Source: Streptomyces sp. CGMCC 4.7035 (GTDB lineage: Bacteria; Actinomycetota; Actinomycetes; Streptomycetales; Streptomycetaceae). From it: 64,000 nucleotides of DNA. Below the pieces are notes generated by a model. That model had not been told where the DNA came from, ran no database searches, and worked only from the letters and a program-made list of their open reading frames with translations. Location: the NCBI RefSeq assembly GCF_031583065.1, contig NZ_CP134053.1, positions 7,481,001-7,545,000 of the forward strand. Direction: 5' to 3'. How positions within the stretch are numbered: the stretch's first letter is position 1; each line of letters opens with the position of its first letter. The position numbers and the translations under genes are program-made. Of the stretch, positions 1 through 7,991 are shown in pieces.

Positions 1-367
1 GGACAACGCTGGAGGTGGCCTTCGCAAGCCGGGCCTGGCGCGAGCCCATGCGCTCGTACTCGCCGCAGAGCCCGGACCAGGGGACGGCCCGTGAGGTAAT
101 GCGGCCCTACCGTGCCGCGCGCCCGTCGAAGCAGCCGCTTCCGGTTGCGGCCGACGTACGGTTGAAGTACCGAGGGCACCACGTACTCCGGCCGCCACCG
201 CCGGGTCGTCCTCGGCGAGAGACGAAGCCCGGGCCGCCCCAGTGGTCGGCGCGGAGACGGGTCGGCATCATGTGCGCCGCGGTCGAAGCAACTCCGCGCA
301 AGCTCATCATGGCAGGGGCCGCGCTGAGCACCCGTGCAGGTCCGCAACCCCGCCGAAGGGAGGCGTG
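1..367. other. Window edge, no convincing gene
   Basis: Open frames exist here on both strands, but none has a recognisable motif, a convincing ribosome binding site or consistent GC-rich third positions. A short frame running from the left edge to a TGA near position 94 could be the 3' end of a gene that starts outside the window, but it is not recognisable. The rest reads as upstream DNA of the STAS-GNAT gene at 368. Confidence 0.4.
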
Positions 368-1342
368 ATGACCTTTTCCCGGCTGGACATCCATCGGCGG
401 AACCGAGGAGAGCGGACGCTCGTCACGCTTGCCGGCGACATCGGGCCGGCCACGACGCCGCTGCTGCGGGCCGCAGTGGAGCAGTGTCTGCTGGACGGCG
501 TCACCGAGATCGACGTCGACCTGACCACGGTCGGCTCCTGCGACGCCAGGGGCTTGGACGTCCTCCTGTCGGCATCACGGCGCGCCAGCCGGGTCCACGC
601 TCGCCTGCGGCTGCACCATCCGTGCGCGCAGATCGCCCGGCTCCTCGATGCCACCGGATCGAATTCGCTGCTCCTTACGGCCCCCGTGAGTCCCGTGCCG
701 CCCGCCGCATCCGGCGACCTCATGAGTACCGCGACGCGGGCGCCCGAGGACCCTGCTCGTCGGGTGGATCAGCCGGTCCTCAGGGACGGGATCCGCCTTC
801 GCCGGCTGACCCGCTGGCAGGCAGAAGACATGCGCGAGGACATCGCTGACCTGGCTGCGGAGTCCGTCGCGGGCACCGCCGGCGAGGCGTACCACGACCG
901 CGGAGACTTCCTGCACCGCTTGGCGGTCACTGCCCACCGCCCCGGCTTCGCCCTGCTGGTCGCCGAGACGACGGTGCTAGTCGGTTGCGCCTTCGGTTTT
1001 CCGGTGGGCTCTGACGACTCCGGTCGCGGGGGGTTCGACGGAACGCTCCAGGAAATCATCCAGCGGCTCACCTCCCGCGCACGGTTCGTCGTCCTCACCC
1101 AGGTCGTGGCCCATCCGCACGCTCAGCACCGCGATATCGCCCGCCGCCTGCAACAGCGTCTGCTCACAGACCTGCACTCCTCCCTCGGGGTCACCGTGCT
1201 GCATCCTGCCGACCAGGCAGGACAAGCCGCCTTCTCGTCCTGGGGCTGGCAGAACATGGGTGAGGTCGTCGGGCTGCCCGGCCCCGTCGCCCCCTGCGTG
1301 TTGACCCTGTCTGCCGAAGGGCAGCCCTCGGCACGCCGATGA
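368..1342 (+). CDS. STAS domain - GNAT-like fusion protein
   Basis: A 324-residue protein with two parts. Residues about 5-105 form a STAS domain of the anti-sigma-factor antagonist type (LVTLAGDIGPATTPLLRAAV, then DVDLTTVGSCDARGLDVLL). Residues about 135-310 resemble a GNAT acetyltransferase; VVAHPHAQHRDIARRLQQRL fits the acetyl-CoA-binding motif A. In classical antagonists the helix begins D-S-S-G or D-S-T-G, and the first Ser is phosphorylated by the partner kinase. Here it reads D59-A60-R61-G62, so the phospho-acceptor is missing. The ATG at 368 follows GAAGGGAGGCG, a good ribosome site; longer in-frame extensions upstream lack one. A SpoIIE phosphatase gene lies downstream. The STAS call is firm; the GNAT call is weaker because overall similarity is low. 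Confidence 0.8.
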   Translation: MTFSRLDIHRRNRGERTLVTLAGDIGPATTPLLRAAVEQCLLDGVTEIDVDLTTVGSCDARGLDVLLSASRRASRVHARLRLHHPCAQIARLLDATGSNSLLLTAPVSPVPPAASGDLMSTATRAPEDPARRVDQPVLRDGIRLRRLTRWQAEDMREDIADLAAESVAGTAGEAYHDRGDFLHRLAVTAHRPGFALLVAETTVLVGCAFGFPVGSDDSGRGGFDGTLQEIIQRLTSRARFVVLTQVVAHPHAQHRDIARRLQQRLLTDLHSSLGVTVLHPADQAGQAAFSSWGWQNMGEVVGLPGPVAPCVLTLSAEGQPSARR

Positions 1343-1584
1343 TGTGGCAGAGGAACGATGAGCCCGCGGTCGTACCCGGCCAGGGCCGTCACGCCACGCG
1401 TCGTCCGCCGTACGGACGTGCCTCGACGCGACGGCTGTCTGCCTCTCCACGCGCCACACCGCTTGCCACGGCCGGGCGTAGCCTGACAGGTACCGAGAAC
1501 TTTCGGGCGCACGATCACGGCGGCGCCGTTCCCGGCGAGTAACAGACACGGGCAGCCGGAAACCGCCCGGAATGGGATCGCACG

Positions 1585-2097
1585 ATGAACGCCATCACAA
1601 AGCCCGCCGAAGGTACGGCGCCAGGTGACGGACACACCTACCGGATGCCCTTGCCCCGGCTGCGCCTCACGCCGGATGTCAGCCATGGCCCGCTGGACGG
1701 CGAATGGTGGCCGCGCTGCGACGCACTGGAACTGGAGCTGCCCGCGCTGGTCGGCTCCTTGGATCCGAGCATCGGCACCGTCACCCGCGTGACCGTGGGG
1801 ACCGCCGCCTGGCCCGATGCCCCGCACGAGGTGATGGCGCCCGGCCATGTGATCGAGGTGGTCCTGACCGATCTCGCCGCCGAGGCGCACGCCATCACCA
1901 TGGACTGCGGCACCGTGGGACGCTGGGAACTGCTGGTGATCCCCCCGGATGAGCCAGCCGGAGCGGCCACCCGGCTGCTGACCGCTGCCGCCGACCCCGA
2001 AAACCCACTGTCGGTTCCGCGCCTGCTGGCACTCGTCGAGAGCGGCCTCGACGGACAAGACACATGGGAGTCGGAAGGAGGGTCCGGACTCAGGTGA
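1585..2097 (+). CDS. DUF5994 family protein (copy 1)
   Basis: A 170-residue protein of unknown function. It carries the family signature near residue 40, GPLDGEWWPRCDALELELPAL, followed by a beta-rich region. No signal peptide or membrane segment is visible, so it is probably cytoplasmic. The ATG is preceded by AATGGGATCGCACG, a weak ribosome site. A second, diverged copy lies on the opposite strand at 3436-3918, and the two bracket the SpoIIE-type phosphatase gene. In actinobacteria such proteins often sit beside STAS, anti-sigma and PP2C genes, so a role in stress or osmotic signalling is plausible, but that is inferred only from position. About 240 bases separate it from the STAS-GNAT gene, so it may have its own promoter. 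Confidence 0.75.
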   Translation: MNAITKPAEGTAPGDGHTYRMPLPRLRLTPDVSHGPLDGEWWPRCDALELELPALVGSLDPSIGTVTRVTVGTAAWPDAPHEVMAPGHVIEVVLTDLAAEAHAITMDCGTVGRWELLVIPPDEPAGAATRLLTAAADPENPLSVPRLLALVESGLDGQDTWESEGGSGLR

Positions 2098-2224
2098 GAG
2101 GCCCGATCCGGACGGGCCCGGGTGACGGGGCCAGTCCCGGGGCGTCTACAACCCCTCGACGAGGGAGCGATGACACTGGCAGACCCTGCGCCGTCCCAGC
2201 CCGCCGCTCCGATCGACTCGGATC

Positions 2225-3433
2225 ATGGCGGGTGAGGGGATGACGGCCGGACAGCGAGCGGACCGCTTCGAGAGCTTCGGGGAAGCTCTGCTGGGAGAGG
2301 TCCTCGATCGCGCGCATGAATTGCCGCCCCATCTCATCGGGCCATTGGTCGCCGACGTGGTGGAACGGCTCGGGGGCCGCCGGCCGCAGGTGCTGCTGCA
2401 GGACTACGGCCAACTGCTGCTCGTACCCCTGCCCGGCGACGGCCTCACGGACGGCGAACCGCAGGTGATCGACGACTCCGAGGCAGGCCGCTGTTTTCTC
2501 GACGCTCACCCCGTCGAACTGTCCGAGGACGACGGCGTGCGGGTTCACCTGCCACTGCTGGACGGCGGCGACCAGGTCGGGGTCATGGCAGTGACGTTGG
2601 ACAGCGTCGATGACCACGACCGCCGCATACTGCGCAGGATCGCCGGCCTGGTGGCCGACCTGCTCGTGACCAAGCACGGCTACTCCGACCTCTTCTTCGG
2701 TGTCCGACGCAGGGAACCGATGAGCGTCGCCGCCGAGATCCAGTGGGCCCTGCTGCCACCGCTGGCAATGATCATGCCTCGGGTCGCCGTGGCCGGGATC
2801 CTGGAACCCGCCTATGACGTGGCGGGTGACAGCTTCGACTACGCCCTCAACGGAGACGTCCTCCACGTGGCCATGATCGACGCGATGGGGCACGGACTGG
2901 ACGCGGCCACGATGGCGACCGTGGCCATCGGCTCCTACCGCCACGCCCGCCGCGCCGGCACCGGGCTGCCGGAGATCTACGCCTTCATGGACCGCGCTGT
3001 GGCGGACCAGTTCGGCCCCGAGCACTTCGTCACCGCGCAAATGCTGCAGCTGGACACCACGACGGGGCATCTTCAGTGGGTCAACGCCGGGCACCCGTCA
3101 CCGATGCTCGTCCGTGATCACCGCGTCACACTCCGGCTGACCGGTCCGACGACCCTCCCTGTCGGCTTCGGGGGTCCGCAACCGCAGACGAGCGAGATGA
3201 AGCTGGAGCCGGGGGACCGCCTCCTCTGCTTCACGGACGGACTGATCGAGGAGCACAAGACCGGGGAGGACGAGTTCGGGGAGGACCTGATGATCGACTG
3301 GGTGAACCAGTTGGAGAGAACCGGCCGCGGAATCCGGGCGGTGGCGCGGTCCCTGTCCCACACGCTCAAGCGGGCGCGGGGCGGACACACCACGGATGAC
3401 GCGACGCTGCTCCTGGTGGAGTGGCGCGGCTGA
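2225..3433 (+). CDS. SpoIIE-type PP2C serine phosphatase
   Basis: A 402-residue phosphatase of the RsbU/SpoIIE group, which dephosphorylates STAS antagonists in partner-switching cascades. The C-terminal half is the catalytic domain: AEIQWALLPPL marks its beginning; YDVAGDSFDY and MIDAMGHGLDAA carry the first metal-binding aspartates and the glycine-rich turn; HPSPMLVRD and a final TTDDATLLLVEW complete the fold. The N-terminal 165 residues look like a GAF-type sensor (VRVHLPLLDGGDQVGVMAVTL) with no transmembrane segment, so the signal is probably intracellular. The start could be 2225 or the ATG at 2240; neither has an ideally spaced ribosome site. The natural partner would be the STAS-GNAT protein encoded upstream, but that protein lacks the usual phospho-Ser, so its substrate is probably elsewhere. 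Confidence 0.88.
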   Translation: MAGEGMTAGQRADRFESFGEALLGEVLDRAHELPPHLIGPLVADVVERLGGRRPQVLLQDYGQLLLVPLPGDGLTDGEPQVIDDSEAGRCFLDAHPVELSEDDGVRVHLPLLDGGDQVGVMAVTLDSVDDHDRRILRRIAGLVADLLVTKHGYSDLFFGVRRREPMSVAAEIQWALLPPLAMIMPRVAVAGILEPAYDVAGDSFDYALNGDVLHVAMIDAMGHGLDAATMATVAIGSYRHARRAGTGLPEIYAFMDRAVADQFGPEHFVTAQMLQLDTTTGHLQWVNAGHPSPMLVRDHRVTLRLTGPTTLPVGFGGPQPQTSEMKLEPGDRLLCFTDGLIEEHKTGEDEFGEDLMIDWVNQLERTGRGIRAVARSLSHTLKRARGGHTTDDATLLLVEWRG

Positions 3434-3435
3434 CC

Positions 3436-3918
3436 TCACTCTGGCGGCACCTGCGCGCTTCCTGTGTTGATGAGTATCTGATTCGCCTGGGTGACGTTGT
3501 CGGCCCGGACGGCCTGAGCCATCGCGGCGCGGGCGGCCTCGGGTGCTGTGTCCGGCGGAACCACCAGCAGCGAGAAGATGTCCTGGTCACCTCGGGTGAT
3601 CAGCACGGTGTCGTCGCCCAGCGGAAAGGAGTCGATGTGCACCACCCGGTCGTCGAGGATGATCCGCGTCGGGAGCCCTTCCCAGGCCGTGGTGTCCAGC
3701 CCGACGCGCGTGAGGGGGCCGAGATGGCCGGTGAGGGCGCTCAGCAGCGCGGGCAGCTCGGCGGCGATGTCGCGCGACCGCGGCCACCACGCACCGTCGA
3801 GGACGCCTTCGCGCGACTCCGTGGTCTCCAGCCTGAGCAGCGCACATCCCGGCTGCACGGCCTCGTGAACACCGCTGGGCAGATGCCGGGAAACAGGCCG
3901 TGCATCGGAGCCGGTCAT
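3436..3918 (-). CDS. DUF5994 family protein (copy 2)
   Basis: A 160-residue protein with the same signature as the gene at 1585 (GVLDGAWWPRSRDIAAELPAL) and a similar strand pattern after it (LITRGDQDIFSLLVVPPDTA). The ATG at 3918 is the first codon that keeps only the conserved region; the open frame extends to 4083, but the extra residues are Arg/Cys-rich and unlike the family. The gene converges on the phosphatase gene, with stop codons 2 bases apart. Function unknown; soluble. Confidence 0.75.
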   Translation of the reverse strand: MTGSDARPVSRHLPSGVHEAVQPGCALLRLETTESREGVLDGAWWPRSRDIAAELPALLSALTGHLGPLTRVGLDTTAWEGLPTRIILDDRVVHIDSFPLGDDTVLITRGDQDIFSLLVVPPDTAPEAARAAMAQAVRADNVTQANQILINTGSAQVPPE

Positions 3919-4166
3919 GAGGATCACCCGTCTTCGGGAATCGGTGCGATCACGGGACTCGCCTCGCCTTTTACACGCTACTCCTCGTGCCACGGGGCCG
4001 ATTTTCAAGATTCGCCCTGTCCCGGGCAGCCAGCTGGCCAGAACGGATTCGGCACACATGAGACCGGGAAACCCCGGGAACACGTGAGAACTACAGAGGG
4101 GTGTTTCCCCAGGTCAGACGCCATTTGGCTGCTGTTTCCGCAGGTCACAGCCCTTTCCAGGGGAAA

Positions 4167-4210
4167 CTCCTAAAGCGGGTGTCGCAGGTTCGAATCCTGC
4201 CGGGGGCACA
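4167..4210 (+). tRNA. tRNA-Arg (CCU) 3' fragment, probable att scar
   Basis: The stretch contains an anticodon loop C-T-CCT-A-A, a T-arm with stem GCAGG/CCTGC around loop TTCGAAT, and the 3' acceptor strand CGGGGGC plus discriminator A. A complete gene would start GCCCCCG with a D-arm about 35 bases upstream; the bases there (CAGCCCTTTCCAGGGGAAA) do not form one. Only the 3' half from the anticodon loop onward is present. That is the footprint left by tyrosine-recombinase elements that cross over in a tRNA anticodon loop. The assignment to Arg-CCU rests on the loop bases and on family knowledge. Not a functional tRNA gene. Confidence 0.75.
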
Positions 4211-4218
4211 GACAGAAG

Positions 4219-4252
4219 AGCCAGCTCAGGGGGGTTTTCCTCCCAGGCTGGC
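4219..4252. terminator. Hairpin immediately 3' of the tRNA fragment
   Basis: An inverted repeat with outer arms GCCAGC / GCTGGC and inner arms GGGGGG / CCTCCC around a TTTT loop. It is placed where a tRNA terminator would lie, so it was probably duplicated together with the tRNA 3' end. Confidence 0.6.
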
Positions 4253-4291
4253 CCTTCGTCGTATCCGGGGTCGTGCCACACGCGTGCCACT

Positions 4292-4322
4292 GGAGTCCAC
4301 GCGGAGTCCACGCGGAGTCCAC
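4292..4322 (+). repeat. Three direct 11-bp repeats
   Basis: GGAGTCCACGC occurs at 4292 and 4303, with a near-complete third copy at 4314. The preceding bases also hold a short GTGCCAC duplication. Iteron-like arrays next to att sites can be arm-binding sites for an integrase; that role is only inferred here. Confidence 0.7.
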
Positions 4323-4361
4323 ATCCCCTGGGTAGAGGGTCGGTGACTCTCACTGTTGGAT

Positions 4362-4505
4362 ATGGACGTGCCGAAGAGCGATGACTACGCGAGAACCAGC
4401 ATGCGACTGACCATATGGGGCTGCCTTGCCGGGTTGGCCGTGGCCTTGGCTATCCCGGTGTACATAGTGGTGGCCGTGCTCCTGGGCGGGATGCCGACCC
4501 CTTGA
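4362..4505 (+). CDS. Small single-pass membrane protein (47 aa)
   Basis: An ATG at 4362 opens a 47-codon frame ending TGA at 4503-4505. The product has a short charged N-terminus (MDVPKSDDYARTSMR) followed by one hydrophobic helix of about 25 residues (LAGLAVALAIPVYIVVAVLL) and a short tail, MPTP. The coherent charged-then-hydrophobic layout argues for a real gene, but the ribosome site (TTGGAT) is weak and the local base composition is less GC-rich than the genes around it. It sits between the tRNA remnant and the broken VOC gene, so it may be cargo of an old integrated element. Function unknown. Confidence 0.45.
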   Translation: MDVPKSDDYARTSMRLTIWGCLAGLAVALAIPVYIVVAVLLGGMPTP

Positions 4506-4752
4506 AGCTATCGGCCGCCCAGTGGCACGTCCTCTTGCGGTGCAGGTGGCGGATGGAGCGAGCCGCGCAGTCGTTGTCTCAATGCGTGTTCGTGAGCTGC
4601 ACTAGCACAACAGCCCGCAGCTCAAGCCTAGTTGTATCTCACTCCGTCGTTCGGGGCATGAGGGGCTCGAAGGCGTAGGCGCACATGGGGAGTGCGATGC
4701 TCTGACGGTGTGCGAGTGGTAGGAAGTTCACCGGGCTGACGGCCCAGGTACT
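4506..4752. other. Low-GC intergenic stretch
   Basis: No supported gene. The DNA is noticeably less GC-rich than the window average, consistent with residue of a transferred element. Confidence 0.4.
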
Positions 4753-5120
4753 TTGAATCACACCATCATCCATGCCCGGGACAACCGGGAGTCGGCCGAG
4801 TTCCTGGCGCACATCCTGGGGCTCGAGGTCGGGACCGAGTGGGGCCCGTTCATTCCGGTGGTCACCAGCAACGGGGTCACCCTGGACTTCGCCGCCATCC
4901 CGGCGGAGTCAATCATCATGCAGCACCACGCGTTCCTCGTTTCCGACGAGGAGTTCGACGCGGCCTTCGCGCGTATCCGGCAAGCCGGGATCACGTACTA
5001 CGCGCCGATCCGCATCTGAAGCAGCCTGAAGAGATCAACCACCACCACGGTGGACGCGGCCTGTATTTCATGGATCCGGCCGGGCACGGCATGGAGATCA
5101 TCACGCGGCCCTATGGCAGC
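4753..5120 (+). pseudogene. VOC/glyoxalase family gene, frameshifted
   Basis: The first frame encodes TIIHARDNRESAEFLAHILG and continues to GITYYAPIRI, then stops at 5017-5019. The missing C-terminus follows in another frame: ADPHLKQPEEINHHHGGRGL, then YFMDPAGHGMEIITRPYGS. Joined, they make a standard single-domain VOC protein of about 120 residues. The break lies around 4996-5003, where TACGCGCCGATC is best explained by a duplicated GC dinucleotide or loss of one base. The start is TTG instead of the usual ATG, and the restored frame has no stop after the normal end, so the gene appears to be decaying. A sequencing error could explain the shift but not both other defects. Confidence 0.75.
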
Positions 5121-5151
5121 CACCAGCAGCAGCCGATGGCATCGCGAGGAA

Positions 5152-5183
5152 GTGGCAGGCCAGGGGGCACCCCGGCCTGCCAC
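5152..5183. terminator. Perfect 10-bp hairpin after the VOC pseudogene
   Basis: Arms GTGGCAGGCC (5152-5161) and GGCCTGCCAC (5174-5183) flank a 12-base loop. Probably a terminator of the VOC gene; no U-tract follows, as is common in Streptomyces. Confidence 0.6.
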
Positions 5184-5389
5184 TCCGCGGGGGACTTCAA
5201 CTGCCGTGAGTTTTCTGCCGAGTCCAGCCTGCTTGCTGGTGACCGGGTGTGGTCGCCAGGGGCGTATCGGCTCCACGTTCCGCCGGTCTCGTTGCGGAGC
5301 CGGGTGGTGGTCTTGGCGCCCGGCTCCCTCCTGGCCCGAGCCGCTGCCGGTCAGCCACCTGATCAGGCCAGACGACGGGCACGGCGGGA

Positions 5390-6547
5390 TCAGCCGAACA
5401 GCTGGGAACCGAGCGGGTGTTGCCGGTCGAAGCCGGGGAGGATCAGGAATGTCGCGCTGGCGGTTGTGGTGGTGAATTGCAGCAGTGCGTCGGAGGTGTC
5501 CATGTGGGTGAGGGTGGCGGTGAAGGTCCGCAGGTCGTTCTGGAAGCTGATGAAGAGCAGGCCGGGGGCGGGCTCGTCGGTGCTGTAGGAGCGGCGGAGC
5601 ATGAGCCCGACCCCGACCACGGCGGCGTGCGCTCTGCGCACGTGGGAGTCCGCGGGGACGAGATAGCGCCCGTCCGGTGTCTTGGCTCCGAGTTCCGGGC
5701 CGGAGGCGACGGTGCCGCCGGAGAGGGGGACGCCGCTGGCCCGACGCCGCCCGAAGACCGCTTCCTGCTCGGCCACGGACAGGGCGGCGAACCGCGGCAG
5801 GTCGAGTTCCATGCGCCGCAGTACGGCAAGGGTGCCGCCAGCGACCGCGGTGGGACCGGCGAGCCACAGGTCGCGTTGTTGTTCGGCGGTCGTGTGCGGG
5901 CCCACGATGCCGTCGATGAATCCGAGCGGATTCCTTGGCGCGGTAAGGCCGTTGCCGAGGGGCACGTTCGTACCGCGGCGTGCGGACTGCCGCCAGCGTT
6001 CGTGGATGCGGTCACCGGCCTGGTCCAGGAGCGCGGCGGCGGCGACCGATAAGAGCAGCGCGTCGCTGGCGCAAATCTGTATCAGCAGGTCTCCGCCGCG
6101 TGCTTGCGGGGCGATCCGCTCGCGGGAGAACCGCGGGAGGTCGGCCGCGCCGGGCAGCGAGGCACCGACCGCGCGCACCAGTCGGGGGCCGACGCCGACG
6201 GTCACGGTGAGGTCGCCCGGCGGCAGGCCCAGCAGTCTTGGGTCGGTCCCCGAGGTGAGTGTGCGGATGGCCTGGCCGAGTTCGGCCAGTAACGGACCGG
6301 GAGCCACGGAGGCACCGAGGTCAGCCACCACGGCGAGCAGGTTGGGCTGGGCCGGCTGAGGGACGGTGATGCCTGCCTGGTGGCGGCCCATAGCCACCAC
6401 CGGCATGGGCGTGGCCGCTGTGGAAGGGGCGTGCCGGCCTGGCTGGGCGGAGTCCGATGTGCACCCGGCGGTCAGACCGACGGCCACCATGGCGCCGGTG
6501 ACATCGAGAAACGTGCGGCGCGACGGGTGGTGATCGGCTCGGTGCAT
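5390..6547 (-). CDS. Dyp-type heme peroxidase, Tat lipoprotein
   Basis: A 385-residue dye-decolorizing peroxidase. It starts with a twin-arginine signal (SRRTFLDVTGAM) ending in a lipobox LTAGC (Cys29), so the folded heme enzyme should be exported and tethered outside the membrane. The signature GFIDG is at residues 209-213 with the catalytic Asp212. The proximal heme ligand is His302 (ADSHVRRAH) and the distal Arg is about 319 (LRRSYS). DyP enzymes use hydrogen peroxide to oxidise dyes, porphyrins or phenolics; the EfeB branch works in iron uptake, but no efeU or efeO gene is visible nearby. It is divergent from the beta-helix lipoprotein gene at 6635, with 87 bases between them. Confidence 0.92.
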   Translation of the reverse strand: MHRADHHPSRRTFLDVTGAMVAVGLTAGCTSDSAQPGRHAPSTAATPMPVVAMGRHQAGITVPQPAQPNLLAVVADLGASVAPGPLLAELGQAIRTLTSGTDPRLLGLPPGDLTVTVGVGPRLVRAVGASLPGAADLPRFSRERIAPQARGGDLLIQICASDALLLSVAAAALLDQAGDRIHERWRQSARRGTNVPLGNGLTAPRNPLGFIDGIVGPHTTAEQQRDLWLAGPTAVAGGTLAVLRRMELDLPRFAALSVAEQEAVFGRRRASGVPLSGGTVASGPELGAKTPDGRYLVPADSHVRRAHAAVVGVGLMLRRSYSTDEPAPGLLFISFQNDLRTFTATLTHMDTSDALLQFTTTTASATFLILPGFDRQHPLGSQLFG

Positions 6548-6634
6548 GGTGTGCAGGGTGCCACACCCTGATCGCGCATGCCGGTCAACTTCCCAATTCT
6601 CGCGTGCAATTCGCCGTCATGACAGACTGGGATC

Positions 6635-7975
6635 ATGCCTCGATTAGCTCTTCGCGTGGTGGCGGCGGTACTGGGCACGCTGACACTTGTGGTCGGCTGC
6701 AGCGGCGGTGACGGCGGATCGGGCAAGGGCCGGCGACCGACCGGTGCGCATGTGACGATCCGAGTGCCTGGCGATGCCCCGACGATCTCGGATGCGGTGT
6801 CGTTGGCTCGGCCCGGTGACCTGGTGCTGGTCGCCCCCGGCGTGTACCACGAGTCGGTGAAGGTCTCCACGCCTCGTGTCACTCTTCGTGGTGAGTCCCG
6901 GGACAAGGTCGTCATCGACGGGCGGTTGCAGCAGCCGAACGGCATTGTCGTCACCGCGCCCGGGGTGGCCGTGGAGAACCTGACCGTGGAGAACAACACG
7001 CAGAACGGGGTCCTGGTCACCGGTTCGGCGAAAGCGGCCGCCGGGCTGCCGGGGCAAAGCGGCGGCTACGACACCGGCGATGAGCCCGTCACCTTCCTGA
7101 AGTCGTTCCTGGTCTCGTACGTGACCGCGACCCGCAACGGTCTGTACGGCATCTACGCGTTCTCCGCGCAGAACGGTGTCATCGAGCACTCGTACGCGTC
7201 CGGCGGGGCCGACTCGGGGATCTACGTCGGGCAGTGCAAGCCGTGTCACATCGTGGTGCGGAACAACGTCGCCGAACTCAACGCGATCGGTTACGAAGGC
7301 ACCAACGCCAGCGGAGACATGTACGTGGTCGGCAACCGCCTGGTCGGCAACCGGGTCGGCCTGACCACCAACTCCGACCACCAGGAGAAGCTGCTCCCTC
7401 AAAAGGGCGCCGTCATCGCGGGCAATCTGATCGCTGCCAACCAGCAGAAGGCCACCCCGGAGCAGGCCGACGGCGGGTGGGGCACCGGCATCGGCATCGA
7501 CGGCGGCAGCGACAACCGGTTCATCCGCAACCGCGTCGCCGGCAACAGCAACGCCGGACTGGTGATCACCGCAACCGCCGACGTCCCTCCGGTCGGCAAC
7601 CAGATCGTGGACAACACGTTCACCGGCAACGGCGTCGACGTCGGCTGGAGGTTCCCCACCGCCACGCGGGGACGGGGCAACTGCCTGCGCGGCAACGATC
7701 TACGAAAGACGGTGCCCGCCCGGCTCGCGACGACCGCGTCCTGTCCGCTTCCGGCCCGGTCGCCCTCGCCGTACGGCAGGTGGGCGACGCCGACGGCACC
7801 CGGCGGTATCCCGTTCACCGAGGTGGCGAGGCCCGGCCCGCAGCCGCAGTTCCCCCACGCCCTCACTACGGGCGCCACCGCTGTCCCGGCCGTTCCGGCC
7901 CTGCCGGACACGGCAGACATCCCGCTGCCGTCGGCGTCCCTGCTCGCCGCGCACGCGCGGGTGCGGACGTCCTGA
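6635..7975 (+). CDS. Right-handed beta-helix lipoprotein
   Basis: A 446-residue exported protein. Its signal ends in LTLVVGC (lipid-anchored Cys22). Residues 40-330 are a parallel beta-helix of the NosD/pectate-lyase type: DAPTISDAVSLARPGDLVLV and APGVYHESVKVS open the coil, followed by repeated N-rich turns such as VVRNNVAELNAIGYEGTN and GNRLVGNRVGLTTN. The C-terminal 100 residues are Pro/Ala-rich and probably disordered. Beta-helices of this kind often bind or cleave polysaccharides, but no catalytic residues can be named, so no enzyme activity is claimed. It belongs to the exported-protein cluster between 5.4 and 11.5 kb. Confidence 0.85.
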   Translation: MPRLALRVVAAVLGTLTLVVGCSGGDGGSGKGRRPTGAHVTIRVPGDAPTISDAVSLARPGDLVLVAPGVYHESVKVSTPRVTLRGESRDKVVIDGRLQQPNGIVVTAPGVAVENLTVENNTQNGVLVTGSAKAAAGLPGQSGGYDTGDEPVTFLKSFLVSYVTATRNGLYGIYAFSAQNGVIEHSYASGGADSGIYVGQCKPCHIVVRNNVAELNAIGYEGTNASGDMYVVGNRLVGNRVGLTTNSDHQEKLLPQKGAVIAGNLIAANQQKATPEQADGGWGTGIGIDGGSDNRFIRNRVAGNSNAGLVITATADVPPVGNQIVDNTFTGNGVDVGWRFPTATRGRGNCLRGNDLRKTVPARLATTASCPLPARSPSPYGRWATPTAPGGIPFTEVARPGPQPQFPHALTTGATAVPAVPALPDTADIPLPSASLLAAHARVRTS

Positions 7976-7991
7976 GCGTCCTGAGCAGCGG

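Noticed and set aside
4101..4353. Short proteins read through the tRNA fragment
   Set aside because: The PPAGFEPATPAL-like peptide is the well-known translation of a tRNA 3' end, not a gene product.
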